Shown: positions 8,684 to 16,119 of the stretch, in pieces
Numbering within the stretch: the first letter of the stretch is position 1
How the letters are laid out: every line of letters begins with the position of its first letter
Assembly: GCA_002328585.1 (NCBI GenBank)
Contig: DCUV01000024.1
Coordinates: forward strand, 1 to 31,153
Reading direction: 5' to 3'
Source of the DNA: Spirochaetia bacterium UBA2205
GTDB lineage: Bacteria > Spirochaetota > UBA4802 > UB4802
DNA length: 31,153 nt
The notes under the pieces: generated by a model
What the model saw: the letters and a program-made list of their open reading frames with translations, nothing else
Told to the model about the DNA's origin: nothing
Database searches by the model: none
Made by a program: the position numbers and the translations under genes

Positions 8684-9383
8684 ATTCCTTTCACTCTGTG
8701 GATTGGGCTCACGAAGAAAAACAGAGGATCTGATAACGGGTGGGCTTATAACAGTTAACGGAACTGTAATGTGCGATCTATCGTATCAGGTAGATAGTGA
8801 TAGTGATATCGTTATGTATAAAAAACAGGTGCTTACCCCTGTACAAAATTTTCAGTATCTTATTTTAAATAAACCCAAAGGATTTATTACCTCTGCAAAC
8901 GATGAACGCAGCCGTCCAACAGTATTTGATTTGATTCCACAGCGCTTTAAAGAATTGGGGATTTTCCCTGTTGGAAGGCTGGATAAAGATACTGAAGGAT
9001 TGCTTATATTTACCAATGATGGCGATTTAGCCTATAGATTAACGCATCCCCGATTCAAGATACCTAAAATATACGAAGTAATATTAGACAAACCATTACG
9101 GGATGATCATAAACATGCTATAGAACATGGCATAGAGCTGTATGGTTCAATAACATCACCTGCAAGCATTAAACCACTGAATGATGAATGGACTGCGGTT
9201 ACTATAACCATCACAGAAGGGAAAAAGCGTCAGGTGCGCCTTATGTTTACCATGTTTGGTTATGAAATTGTATCCTTAACCCGCGTACAATACGGACCCA
9301 TTGCACTGGGTAACCTTCCAGAAGGAAAATACAGAATTTTAACCCGTCAGGAAATTGAACAATTGAAATCCCTACCCAATTAA
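8655..9383 (+). CDS. rluB: Ribosomal large-subunit pseudouridine synthase, RluB/RsuA family
   Basis: A 242-residue RNA-modifying enzyme. The N-terminal S4 RNA-binding domain (about 6-60: MRINKFLSLCGLGSRRK...ITVNG) is followed by the RsuA-type catalytic domain, with catalytic D110 in GRLDKDTEG and the LILNKPKG and TEGKKRQVRLM motifs. Family members convert specific uridines of 23S or 16S rRNA to pseudouridine. RluB (U2605 of 23S) fits best, but RsuA/RluE/RluF cannot be excluded by eye. AGGAG at 8641-8645 favours the ATG at 8655. An internal ATG at 8670 gives the usual family N-terminus, so five extra residues may or may not be made. It is coupled to the upstream lipoprotein gene by overlap. 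Confidence 0.88.
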   Translation: MIQQRMRINKFLSLCGLGSRRKTEDLITGGLITVNGTVMCDLSYQVDSDSDIVMYKKQVLTPVQNFQYLILNKPKGFITSANDERSRPTVFDLIPQRFKELGIFPVGRLDKDTEGLLIFTNDGDLAYRLTHPRFKIPKIYEVILDKPLRDDHKHAIEHGIELYGSITSPASIKPLNDEWTAVTITITEGKKRQVRLMFTMFGYEIVSLTRVQYGPIALGNLPEGKYRILTRQEIEQLKSLPN

Positions 9384-9465
9384 TTTTTTAATACACTATT
9401 TCATGAATGACGATAAAAATAATACTACACGTCATTGAATCTTAACACGTAAAGGTTCCGGAATT

Positions 9466-10014
9466 ATGCAAAATTTTGATTTCTACCAGAACAATAAAAG
9501 TCATTATAATGATTTTGTAACACAGGATTTACAAAATTACACTATTGCACAAAATACTATACCCCATACCCATTCACAAAGAAATGCACACCGTATGCTG
9601 GCTGCTATCATTGCATTAATCATTATATCATTTACAGCAGGGATTGTTGTTGGCATTAAGTTTGCTACAGGAAATACCAGAACAATAATTGATCCCCATA
9701 CAAAAATGGCTTTGAACAACGCAGCACAAAAAGCAAAAACAATAATGGCACCACAACAAAAACCTCAATTTACAAAAACAGAGTACCCAATTACAATCAA
9801 AATAGGGAATACATTTAATAAAAACGGAGCTACACAATTAGCTGCTCTCTTAAGTAAAACAGGACAGCGTATCATTATAGCAAAAAATAAAGAACGCTAT
9901 CATATTTTTGCTGGTCCATATAAAACAATTGATGATGCAAAAAAATCCTTGAAAATTATAATGGGGCAGCAAGAGAATGGCAATTTTAAAGATGTCATTA
10001 TTATAAAACGCTAA
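9466..10014 (+). CDS. SPOR-domain membrane protein
   Basis: A 182-residue single-span protein. A polar N-terminus rich in N and Q (about 1-44) precedes one membrane segment (about 46-68, AAIIALIIISFTAGIVVGI). After a basic linker the C-terminus (about 105-182) has the SPOR pattern: ITIKIGNTFNKNGATQL, a helix, RIIIAKNKERYHIFAGPY, then DDAKKSL. SPOR domains bind denuded glycan strands and often localise proteins to division sites. It lies between the RluB gene and a GNAT gene, 6 bp from the latter, and so is probably in the same transcript. Role in cell-wall remodelling or division is inferred from the domain. Confidence 0.75.
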   Translation: MQNFDFYQNNKSHYNDFVTQDLQNYTIAQNTIPHTHSQRNAHRMLAAIIALIIISFTAGIVVGIKFATGNTRTIIDPHTKMALNNAAQKAKTIMAPQQKPQFTKTEYPITIKIGNTFNKNGATQLAALLSKTGQRIIIAKNKERYHIFAGPYKTIDDAKKSLKIIMGQQENGNFKDVIIIKR

Positions 10015-10020
10015 ACTTAC

Positions 10021-10494
10021 ATGAACTTCACCTTACGAAAAGCACACAACAACGATATCAACAATATCCTGAATATCCTTTCACCGTATGTAAAACAAGG
10101 AATACTGCTCCCACGGAATACTGATGATATTGCAAACAATCTTTCCACCTTTTCAGTTGCTGTGACACCAAAAAAGCATATAGGCGTTATATCATTTTAT
10201 AAATATAACAACAAACTGTATGAGATTCGCTCATTAGCTGTTGATCAGCGATATCACCATCACGGGGTTGGAAAACATCTAGTTGAGTATGCTATCAATG
10301 ATATTGTACAGCAAAGCAAAGAAGCGATTATTTTTTGTTTAACTTATAATCCTGTTTTTTTTAAAAAAACAGGATTTTTAGAGGTTGAAAAAAACACATT
10401 GCCCCATAAGATATGGAAGGACTGTCAATACTGTAAACATAGAGATAACTGTACCGAAACAGCAATGATATATAAAGCTGATATTAAGGTGTAG
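10021..10494 (+). CDS. GNAT acetyltransferase, N-acetylglutamate synthase-like
   Basis: A 157-residue acetyltransferase. The acetyl-CoA motif is QRYHHHGVGKHL (about 78-89), preceded by the beta strand LYEIRSLAV. A cysteine set near the C-terminus (DCQYC...DNC, about 138-146) follows LPHKIWKDC. This pattern matches stand-alone ArgA-type amino-acid N-acetyltransferases, which make N-acetylglutamate at the start of arginine synthesis. The four-Cys-like element may bind a metal. No other arginine gene is nearby, so the substrate is an inference. The ribosome-binding site is poor and the start is 6 bp after the SPOR gene stop. The 3' end overlaps the convergent gene by 11 bp. Confidence 0.75.
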   Translation: MNFTLRKAHNNDINNILNILSPYVKQGILLPRNTDDIANNLSTFSVAVTPKKHIGVISFYKYNNKLYEIRSLAVDQRYHHHGVGKHLVEYAINDIVQQSKEAIIFCLTYNPVFFKKTGFLEVEKNTLPHKIWKDCQYCKHRDNCTETAMIYKADIKV

Positions 10495-11332
10495 AAAATC
10501 CGTCAATGATTGCCGCTATATCATCTTTATATTGATTAAAGCGCTCTTTTGTTGTAAAAATCCTGACCATATACCCTCTGTTTTCTTTTATCATGAACAG
10601 CTCTAATCCTACCAGTTGCAATGCATCAGCGGTAATAAATGAATACAGAGCCATGCTGTCGTTACTTTTAATCAGTGTACGTTGAAATGTATCGAATGCA
10701 ACATTTTTCCAGTGTTGTTGCAATACATTAACGGATTCAATGGTACCTGCAAAGCTCTCGGCTGCTATTGTCATAATGGCATCATACCCCTTTGTTGTGG
10801 TAAAGCGTATACCCGTCCTCAATACCGTTTGGGAGTACTGCAATGAATCCAGTGATTTTGCGGAAATAACCTCTGCATTCCCTGCAATCGATACAATATA
10901 GGGCACTTTATCATTAAATAGATACATACGGCTACCTTCCCGTGTTAAATATAACCATGCCTCCCTGCTAATGTCAACAAAACGATTGCCATGCTTCATC
11001 TGATTTTCACGCAAAAATGCTGCAATGTCTTTTTTCCCATTGATAACATGCTGTGATGTTTCCCGCAGTGCCATGATAGATTTAGCTATCGTTAATGCCT
11101 GCTTTCTGTACCCTGCTTTCCACAGTGTTTTTACTTTTGATGTATAGTATTCCAGTTCATCTTTTGCAACAGCTTTATATGCCGGTTTAATGTTTTCATC
11201 GGTATAAATTTTTCCACTTTTGTCAAAATAATAGGTATTTCCTTCTCTGTCTTTCATCATAGCCCAATCGGGCATCTGTGCTTGCACAGGGATACTCACG
11301 ATAAGCAGTAAAATAACGATAGCATGTTTCAT
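10484..11332 (-). CDS. Exported protein of unknown function
   Basis: A 282-residue protein I do not recognise. A short signal peptide (1-18) with cleavage predicted after VQA is followed by an aromatic WW-like start (DWAMMKDREGNTYYFDKSGKIY). A helical part (about 55-105) and an alpha/beta C-terminal half follow, the latter reminiscent of PsbP/MOG1-like folds (FTTTKGYDAIMTIAAES; ENRGYMVRIFTTKERFNQY; ending IIDGFSTP). That C-terminal pattern is typical of proteins that report how often exported beta-sheets are met in the envelope, but no function can be named. The ATG overlaps the stop of the decayed frame upstream as TAATG. It is convergent with, and overlaps by 11 bp, the GNAT gene. Confidence 0.65.
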   Translation of the reverse strand: MKHAIVILLLIVSIPVQAQMPDWAMMKDREGNTYYFDKSGKIYTDENIKPAYKAVAKDELEYYTSKVKTLWKAGYRKQALTIAKSIMALRETSQHVINGKKDIAAFLRENQMKHGNRFVDISREAWLYLTREGSRMYLFNDKVPYIVSIAGNAEVISAKSLDSLQYSQTVLRTGIRFTTTKGYDAIMTIAAESFAGTIESVNVLQQHWKNVAFDTFQRTLIKSNDSMALYSFITADALQLVGLELFMIKENRGYMVRIFTTKERFNQYKDDIAAIIDGFSTP

Positions 11333-11680
11333 TATTTTTGTTTTATATATTCATTCATTTCATTGACAACCTGCGTTGCAATAGTAGTAGCTCGGCAACG
11401 TCATATTCGCCAGGCTCTCATAGAGGCAACAAACCACTATAAGGGGAATATCTTCTCTTATCAATACTATCAATAAAAACAATATCATCATCAGAAAGTG
11501 AAATGTGTATGGTATAATCATTACACAAAGCCATAATGCGGTTAACATTATGAATCTACTCCATTAACAATTTCTGTTGCTACTGTTTTTGCATCCTCAA
11601 AGGTTACCATGCCGCGTTCATCCGTTTATACAATGGTTTGATAGATTCAACAATGGAATAGCAGATTACACCAATTTAGT
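11332..11680 (-). pseudogene. Decayed small genes, one with a ribbon-helix-helix-like fragment
   Basis: Reading the minus strand gives short protein-like pieces scattered over all three frames. They include a fragment with TDERGMVTFEDAKTVATEI ending at 11548, and an RHH-antitoxin-like strand and helix (TIHISLSDDDIVFIDSID) in 11418-11534. A third piece, ATTIATQVVNEMNEYIKQK, has its stop at 11332 overlapping the next start codon. The first and third share a TVATEIVN/TIATQVVN motif, suggesting a duplication. No frame is intact for more than 62 codons. The RHH resemblance to MazE-type antitoxins is by eye only, and no toxin gene is seen. Confidence 0.4.
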
Positions 11681-11929
11681 CAAGTATGTTTATTAGTGGA
11701 TTGCCAATAACTATCGCCCACAATAAAAATAATTGACATAAAGTATTTGTAATATAACATTTATCCTTAATTGAAATACGGAGCGACGTCTTCTTAAAAT
11801 TCTTGATTTATAATTTTATACAATAATCTATTTCACATTGACTGGAGTGCAGCATCTAAAATGGGATGAAAACCTATCACTGCTGCCGTTCTGAGGTAAA
11901 GGCATAACAACTAATCTTGTTGTTACGAG
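11681..11929. other. Intergenic stretch without recognisable gene
   Basis: AT-rich non-coding sequence. It carries one exact copy of the iterated word (11709-11718), within a 15-base match to 4161-4175 (CCAATAACTATCGCC). I see no other structure that I can support. Confidence 0.5.
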
Positions 11930-12038
11930 CACAGATTCTTCGGGACTGCGTTCCTCACAATGACAATGGTGAGAAAACTCCCCTCGCCTTACGAAGAAGA
12001 GGGGCAAGGGTGAGTTTAATATTTCTATTTTTGGAGGG
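11930..12038. repeat. Composite intergenic repeat (GAACGC/GAAGA type) upstream of the ferredoxin gene
   Basis: The first half (about 11934-11967) reads, on the minus strand, as the widespread bacterial intergenic repeat whose false translation contains CHCEERS. The second half (about 11977-12038) begins ACTCCCCTCGCC and ends with TATTTCTATTTTTGGAGG. It aligns with the minus strand of 19045-19105, and its last bases again resemble 22699-22715. The final GGAGGG (12033-12038) is the ribosome-binding site of the gene starting at 12045. Family-level identity is from memory of such repeats; the internal matches are seen here. Confidence 0.7.
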
Positions 12039-12044
12039 TATGTT

Positions 12045-13028
12045 ATGCCTGACGATGTATATAAAGAACTATCGAAACGGCTTATGTTTGAAAATTCCAC
12101 ACTATTGCCTCAGATATGGAAATGTGTGGCAAATGAATTAGAAGCGCAGATAATAGCATTTTTGCCTGCCAATGCAAAGACCATTGCCGAGCACTTTCAT
12201 ATACCCATGGATAAAGCTACACAAATTCTTGAGGAACTGTTTAAGCGAGGTGCCGTATTTAAAAAATCAAAACCTGAAGCAGTTGAATACCGACCTCCTA
12301 AACATATTGTTCAATTTCATGATGCCTCTCTGTTATGGAAAAATGCTCCATCTGACTTTAGAAGTTTGTGGGTGCAGTTTATGGATACTGAATATCCTCC
12401 ACTACTGGAGGTTGTCACCAGGGTTGGCATACCTTCGTTTATGCGTGTTATCCCTATCAATGCAACGCTAAAACCGCGCAGTGAGGTTTTAATCTATGAA
12501 GACGCATACCGCATTATTGAGCAGGCAAATGAGATAGCGGTTGTTGATTGTGTTTGCAAATTGTCACATGGCAATTGCAGCAAACCTTTGAATGTCTGTA
12601 TACAGATTAACAACGGTGCACAATACTCATTGGAACGAGGCACCGGTAGAAAAATTACCAAAGAAGAAGCTTATGATATATTAAAGCTGTCTGAGAAAGA
12701 GGGGCTTGTGCACATGACCGAAAACAAAGGCTTTGGCAACGCAATCTGCAATTGCTGTTCATGCTGTTGCGAGATGTTGCGCTTTGCCGGGAATAAGGCA
12801 ACAATGGGGGTGGTTGCAAAAAGCAGATTTTTGGCACAGGTTGATGAAAACAACTGCAATGCATGTGAGATATGCACAACGGTTTGTCCGGTACATGCTA
12901 TCAGCATAGATGACCTCGCTACTATTGATGCTGAATTATGTATTGGTTGCGGATTATGTGCATCGCATTGTCCAGCACAGGCAATTGAGCTTGTGCAAAC
13001 TCGTCCAAAAGAACATATACCGCAGTAA
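12045..13028 (+). CDS. Winged-helix / 4Fe-4S dicluster ferredoxin protein
   Basis: A 327-residue cytoplasmic iron-sulfur protein. The N-terminal part (about 30-75) looks like a winged helix (NAKTIAEHFHIPMDKATQILEELFKRGAVF). A middle region has C169, C171, C178 and C185 (VDCVCKLSHGNC...VC). A dense cysteine cluster follows at 235-242 (CNCCSCCC). The C-terminus holds a bacterial-type two-cluster ferredoxin with C271/274/277/281 and C299/302/305/309, each followed by P. This combination occurs in anaerobes as a 4Fe-4S protein of unknown role; it may be a redox-responsive regulator or an electron carrier. Start ATG 12045 lies 6 nt after GGAGGG, which belongs to an intergenic repeat. The membrane-protein gene downstream could be a partner, but the 158-bp gap leaves that open. 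Confidence 0.78.
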   Translation: MPDDVYKELSKRLMFENSTLLPQIWKCVANELEAQIIAFLPANAKTIAEHFHIPMDKATQILEELFKRGAVFKKSKPEAVEYRPPKHIVQFHDASLLWKNAPSDFRSLWVQFMDTEYPPLLEVVTRVGIPSFMRVIPINATLKPRSEVLIYEDAYRIIEQANEIAVVDCVCKLSHGNCSKPLNVCIQINNGAQYSLERGTGRKITKEEAYDILKLSEKEGLVHMTENKGFGNAICNCCSCCCEMLRFAGNKATMGVVAKSRFLAQVDENNCNACEICTTVCPVHAISIDDLATIDAELCIGCGLCASHCPAQAIELVQTRPKEHIPQ

Positions 13029-13186
13029 TACATAAACGAGGCACAGCTTTTTAGCATGTATATGTTTTATAGTAACTATCGCAAAAATATACCTTTACAT
13101 TTTTTACAATACTACATAAACTATATTCGTTATACTAAAAAATTTGATAAATCTTTGAAATTTGAAAAGAAAAGTGAGGTGAAACT

Positions 13187-13816
13187 ATGGAACTGCACAA
13201 CCCTGAGGCTACACAGCAAGCACTATGTATTTTACGGAGCGGCAATCCATTTCAATGGTATGTCATCACGTTACTGGCATTGGTAGTATATGTTTATTTT
13301 ACCGAAATACAGAATAAAAACTGGAAAGGCATTGCTGCAGGGCTTTCGCTGTATATGGTTCACTGGTTTGTTGAGATCATCAATGCACTAATACAGCATT
13401 TTTCCGGGCATGCGCTCTGGACAGTTCCCACCGGTACAGCGTTTTTACTTCTTATCGGTGTTGGCGTTGAACTGAGCTTTATGTTTTCAATAGCAGGGCT
13501 TATCTTCAGCAAGGTATTACCAAAAGATCCCAAAGCAAAAATTTTGGGTATCAACAATCGTTTATTCATTGCAATTGCCAATGCAGCATTCTTCTCAATC
13601 TTTGAGATATTTCTTGTTAAAACGCCATGCTTTGTATGGGTGTATCCATGGTGGGGAGCGTTGCCCGTTTTCATAACAGTATATATACCATTCTGGGTAG
13701 TGTCATTATATTGCTACGACTGGCAGCCGAAGGTGCAAAAAATGGTGATTGGCGGAATGTTTGTTGTCAATGCTGTCATGCTTGTTGTTTTTGCTGGTAT
13801 AGTACACTGGATATAG
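13187..13816 (+). CDS. Polytopic membrane protein of unknown function
   Basis: A 209-residue integral membrane protein with about six hydrophobic segments (roughly 25-41, 48-69, 83-108, 126-146, 157-174 and 186-207). Conserved-looking features are histidines and acids in membrane segments (MVHWFVEIINAL at 56-67; FEIFLVK) and aromatic loops (VWVYPWWGALP). I do not recognise the family. The start ATG follows GAGGTG. It is followed by a 349-bp gap, so it is probably transcribed separately from the regulator downstream. Confidence 0.65.
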   Translation: MELHNPEATQQALCILRSGNPFQWYVITLLALVVYVYFTEIQNKNWKGIAAGLSLYMVHWFVEIINALIQHFSGHALWTVPTGTAFLLLIGVGVELSFMFSIAGLIFSKVLPKDPKAKILGINNRLFIAIANAAFFSIFEIFLVKTPCFVWVYPWWGALPVFITVYIPFWVVSLYCYDWQPKVQKMVIGGMFVVNAVMLVVFAGIVHWI

Positions 13817-14165
13817 CTACCGCAACAATTAAGGTGGATTTTTAAAGCTTTATTGTTATCGTGCGGGCACAGTCAGGATACATATCGTTAACAGTATACC
13901 TCCACCATTTTTTTAAAGGCTATAAAGCAATGGATGGCGATAGTATATCTGGATTTTACCTGCTGAACATACTATAACTATACGCTATCAAACCAAATTG
14001 ATTAACAACCAAAGCAATAGTATACAAGCATAAAAATATTGACAATTATTCTTTCATTGCTACTTTGTGACTATATAGTAAAATTATTGTTTAATTAAGA
14101 ACTTAAAAGCTTGTTTACTATTTTGACATTAATGGTATTATATCATTTGCGTGGAGGAATTATGC
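13817..14165. other. Intergenic region before the ArsR-family gene
   Basis: About 350 bp without a gene. It holds a GGCGATAGT copy (13936-13944) whose ATAGTAT part (13940-13946) can pair with ATACTAT at 13969-13975. A promoter candidate lies at 14039-14066, and an 8-bp inverted repeat, ATAGTAAA at 14075-14082 and TTTACTAT at 14114-14121, that could be an operator for the autoregulated ArsR gene. Confidence 0.5.
14039..14066 (+). promoter_or_regulatory. Candidate extended -10 promoter of the ArsR-family gene
   Basis: TTGACA at 14039-14044 and TACTTT at 14061-14066 are spaced by 16 bp, and the -10 is preceded by TGC (extended -10). The predicted start near 14073 abuts the inverted repeat 14075-14082/14114-14121, a plausible operator placement. 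Confidence 0.45.
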
Positions 14166-14456
14166 ATGCTGTTTTCTGAAGAACAGGTTGTGTTTACCAG
14201 TGAGCTCTTAAAATCAATTGCCCATCCAATACGGCTTAAAGTTCTGTGTTTTTTAATGGATGGCGAAAAAACCGTTGGCGAAATAGAAAAAGAATTTGGA
14301 TCAACTATCTCCAATATTTCCCAGCATCTTACCATCCTTAGAAAGATGCACATCATTCATAGGCGTAAAGAAGCAAACTTTATGTTTTACTCAATTAAAG
14401 ATGATCGTATCTTAAAGCTAATCTCAACATTGAAAAATCTATACTGTGGACAATAA
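14166..14456 (+). CDS. ArsR-family winged-helix regulator without the CxC metal motif
   Basis: A 96-residue transcription regulator. The ArsR-type winged helix covers most of it: LLKSIAHPIRLKVLCFL, then the recognition region EIEKEFGSTISNISQHLTILRKMHIIHRRKE and the wing NFMFYSI. The family's metal-binding ELCVCDL segment is replaced by KTVGEIE, so the signal is probably not a thiophilic metal. The GTG at 14151 could extend it by five codons. However, GGAGGA at 14153-14158 lies inside that extension and 7 nt before ATG 14166, which I prefer. Its last 11 bases overlap the POTRA/beta-barrel gene, which implies co-regulation of that outer-membrane protein. Confidence 0.85.
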   Translation: MLFSEEQVVFTSELLKSIAHPIRLKVLCFLMDGEKTVGEIEKEFGSTISNISQHLTILRKMHIIHRRKEANFMFYSIKDDRILKLISTLKNLYCGQ

Positions 14457-16041
14457 ATGGTGTTTTAAACTGATAGTTATCATTATATTTTCCCCCGCCT
14501 GCGTCTTTGCTCTGCCAAAGACTGTCACCGTAAAAGGTCTGGTTATCTTTAATCAGGACTATATTATCCGTGCTGCCGACATAGATACTATCCCAGAAAA
14601 TAAATTTACTTTTAAAACTATCGCCCAGAAGATTACTAAATTTTATCACGATATTGGCTATACATTAGCAACTGTACAGTTAGAGAAGGAAACACCCACT
14701 TCTATAATCCTCTATGTTGATGAAGGACGTCTTAACCGCATTGTTTTTAAACGTTTAAATACCCTGGATACATTGCGCGTCCAATATGACTTTAACCTTC
14801 CCCATCGCATTTATCATAAACCAACGGTTGAACTGCAGATCAATCATTTAAAAAAGAAATATACAATTAAAGACATTGTAGTAACCATACAACCTTCACG
14901 GGATTATTCAAATTCCTTATTCCAGATTGACAGGTTGCAAGAACCATTTAACACTAGCAAACTGCCGATGATCCCTGTTATTCCAATTACTCCTGACCCG
15001 CGCTATGATTTGATACTCACGGTTATCCCCTATACCGCTGAAGAAACTGGAGGCATACGCTGGGGATTTGATACAAGTTTACGCCATGGGCTCATCCCCT
15101 ATGTATCGTATACGCATAACGATATGTTCCAGGATCATGATGCACTTTCGATAGGCTTTAAAACTGGTTTTATGTATGGACTCGATGGCAATTTTTCCTC
15201 ACCACCTGATAATACATTTAATGAAATTAAGTCCAGATATAATTTTAAACCCTATTTTAAGGAACTCTTTATCCCCCGAATTTCATCAAAAATATATCAC
15301 TCAAAAACAGGGCGTAAAGACTTAGGACTTGATAAGTACAACTATATCATGATGAGTGGGATCATTGAGCCAGGCTTTATTCCCATTGAGCGTTTGAAGG
15401 TATATCCCGGCTATGGTGTAGAAAAAGTTTTTATCTTCAAAGTAAAAGATGACCCGGATTCTGATGTAGTACAACCTGATATCAACAAAGAAACACAGGT
15501 TTGGCAATTCATAGGGATCGAAGCAAATTTAGACCTTATCCCCTTTTCATTGAAACAAACCACTAAAAGAAAAATCACCCTTGATATAAGGCGTTATAGC
15601 AGCGATACTCATTTTTATATGGTTACTATCGATGCACTATTTCAATTTGAATTTGCAAACTACGATCTATTTCTTTTACAGATGGATTACTGGTACACTG
15701 ACAACAATGTGCCCTTTTACTACGAGGAACCTGTATCTTCAAAAACATTTAAGGGCTTCATGAATAAGGACTACTACTCAACACATATTGCACGAACATC
15801 GGGTGAATATCAGGTTTCAGTATACCGTGATTTTGTTTATGCAGGCTTATACAATGACATAACACTGTTTAAAGGTAAACATATTTTATCAGGCAATCAG
15901 TTTGGTATTGCCTACGGTTTAAGTTTTCACTACATCTTCTTTGAGCAGTTTGAATTTGCTCTGTGGTGGGGGAAAGACTATTTATTTTCAAATCAAGAGT
16001 CACAATTTAATTTTAAATTTTCGTTATCCAAGAAATGGTGA
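14446..16041 (+). CDS. Outer-membrane beta-barrel protein with POTRA domain (BamA/TpsB-like)
   Basis: A 531-residue secreted protein. Signal peptide about 1-22 (LIVIIIFSPACVFA) is followed by a POTRA-like module (about 27-95: VTVKGLVIF..., helices FKTIAQKITKFYHDIGY, strand ATVQLEKETPTSIILYVDEGRL). A second, poorer POTRA-like part runs to about 165. The remaining 350 residues show alternating hydrophobic/aromatic beta strands, ending in FKFSLSKKW with a terminal aromatic as in barrel proteins. The layout fits two-partner-secretion or Omp85 relatives, though no canonical VRG(Y/F) motif is visible, so the subfamily is unknown. The start is a GTG overlapping the ArsR gene by 11 bp. No TpsA substrate is next to it. 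One copy of the iterated word lies within (14616-14625). Confidence 0.7.
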   Translation: MDNKWCFKLIVIIIFSPACVFALPKTVTVKGLVIFNQDYIIRAADIDTIPENKFTFKTIAQKITKFYHDIGYTLATVQLEKETPTSIILYVDEGRLNRIVFKRLNTLDTLRVQYDFNLPHRIYHKPTVELQINHLKKKYTIKDIVVTIQPSRDYSNSLFQIDRLQEPFNTSKLPMIPVIPITPDPRYDLILTVIPYTAEETGGIRWGFDTSLRHGLIPYVSYTHNDMFQDHDALSIGFKTGFMYGLDGNFSSPPDNTFNEIKSRYNFKPYFKELFIPRISSKIYHSKTGRKDLGLDKYNYIMMSGIIEPGFIPIERLKVYPGYGVEKVFIFKVKDDPDSDVVQPDINKETQVWQFIGIEANLDLIPFSLKQTTKRKITLDIRRYSSDTHFYMVTIDALFQFEFANYDLFLLQMDYWYTDNNVPFYYEEPVSSKTFKGFMNKDYYSTHIARTSGEYQVSVYRDFVYAGLYNDITLFKGKHILSGNQFGIAYGLSFHYIFFEQFEFALWWGKDYLFSNQESQFNFKFSLSKKW

Positions 16042-16119
16042 TATTTGATTTCACAATGAGTATTCACAGCGGCTATCTATAAAAAAATAATACATTGCCG
16101 GGCGATAGTTACTTGCAAT

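Noticed and set aside
11828..12100. 90-codon minus-strand frame containing CHCEERS
   Set aside because: It is the well-known false translation of an intergenic repeat, and it runs into the ferredoxin gene.
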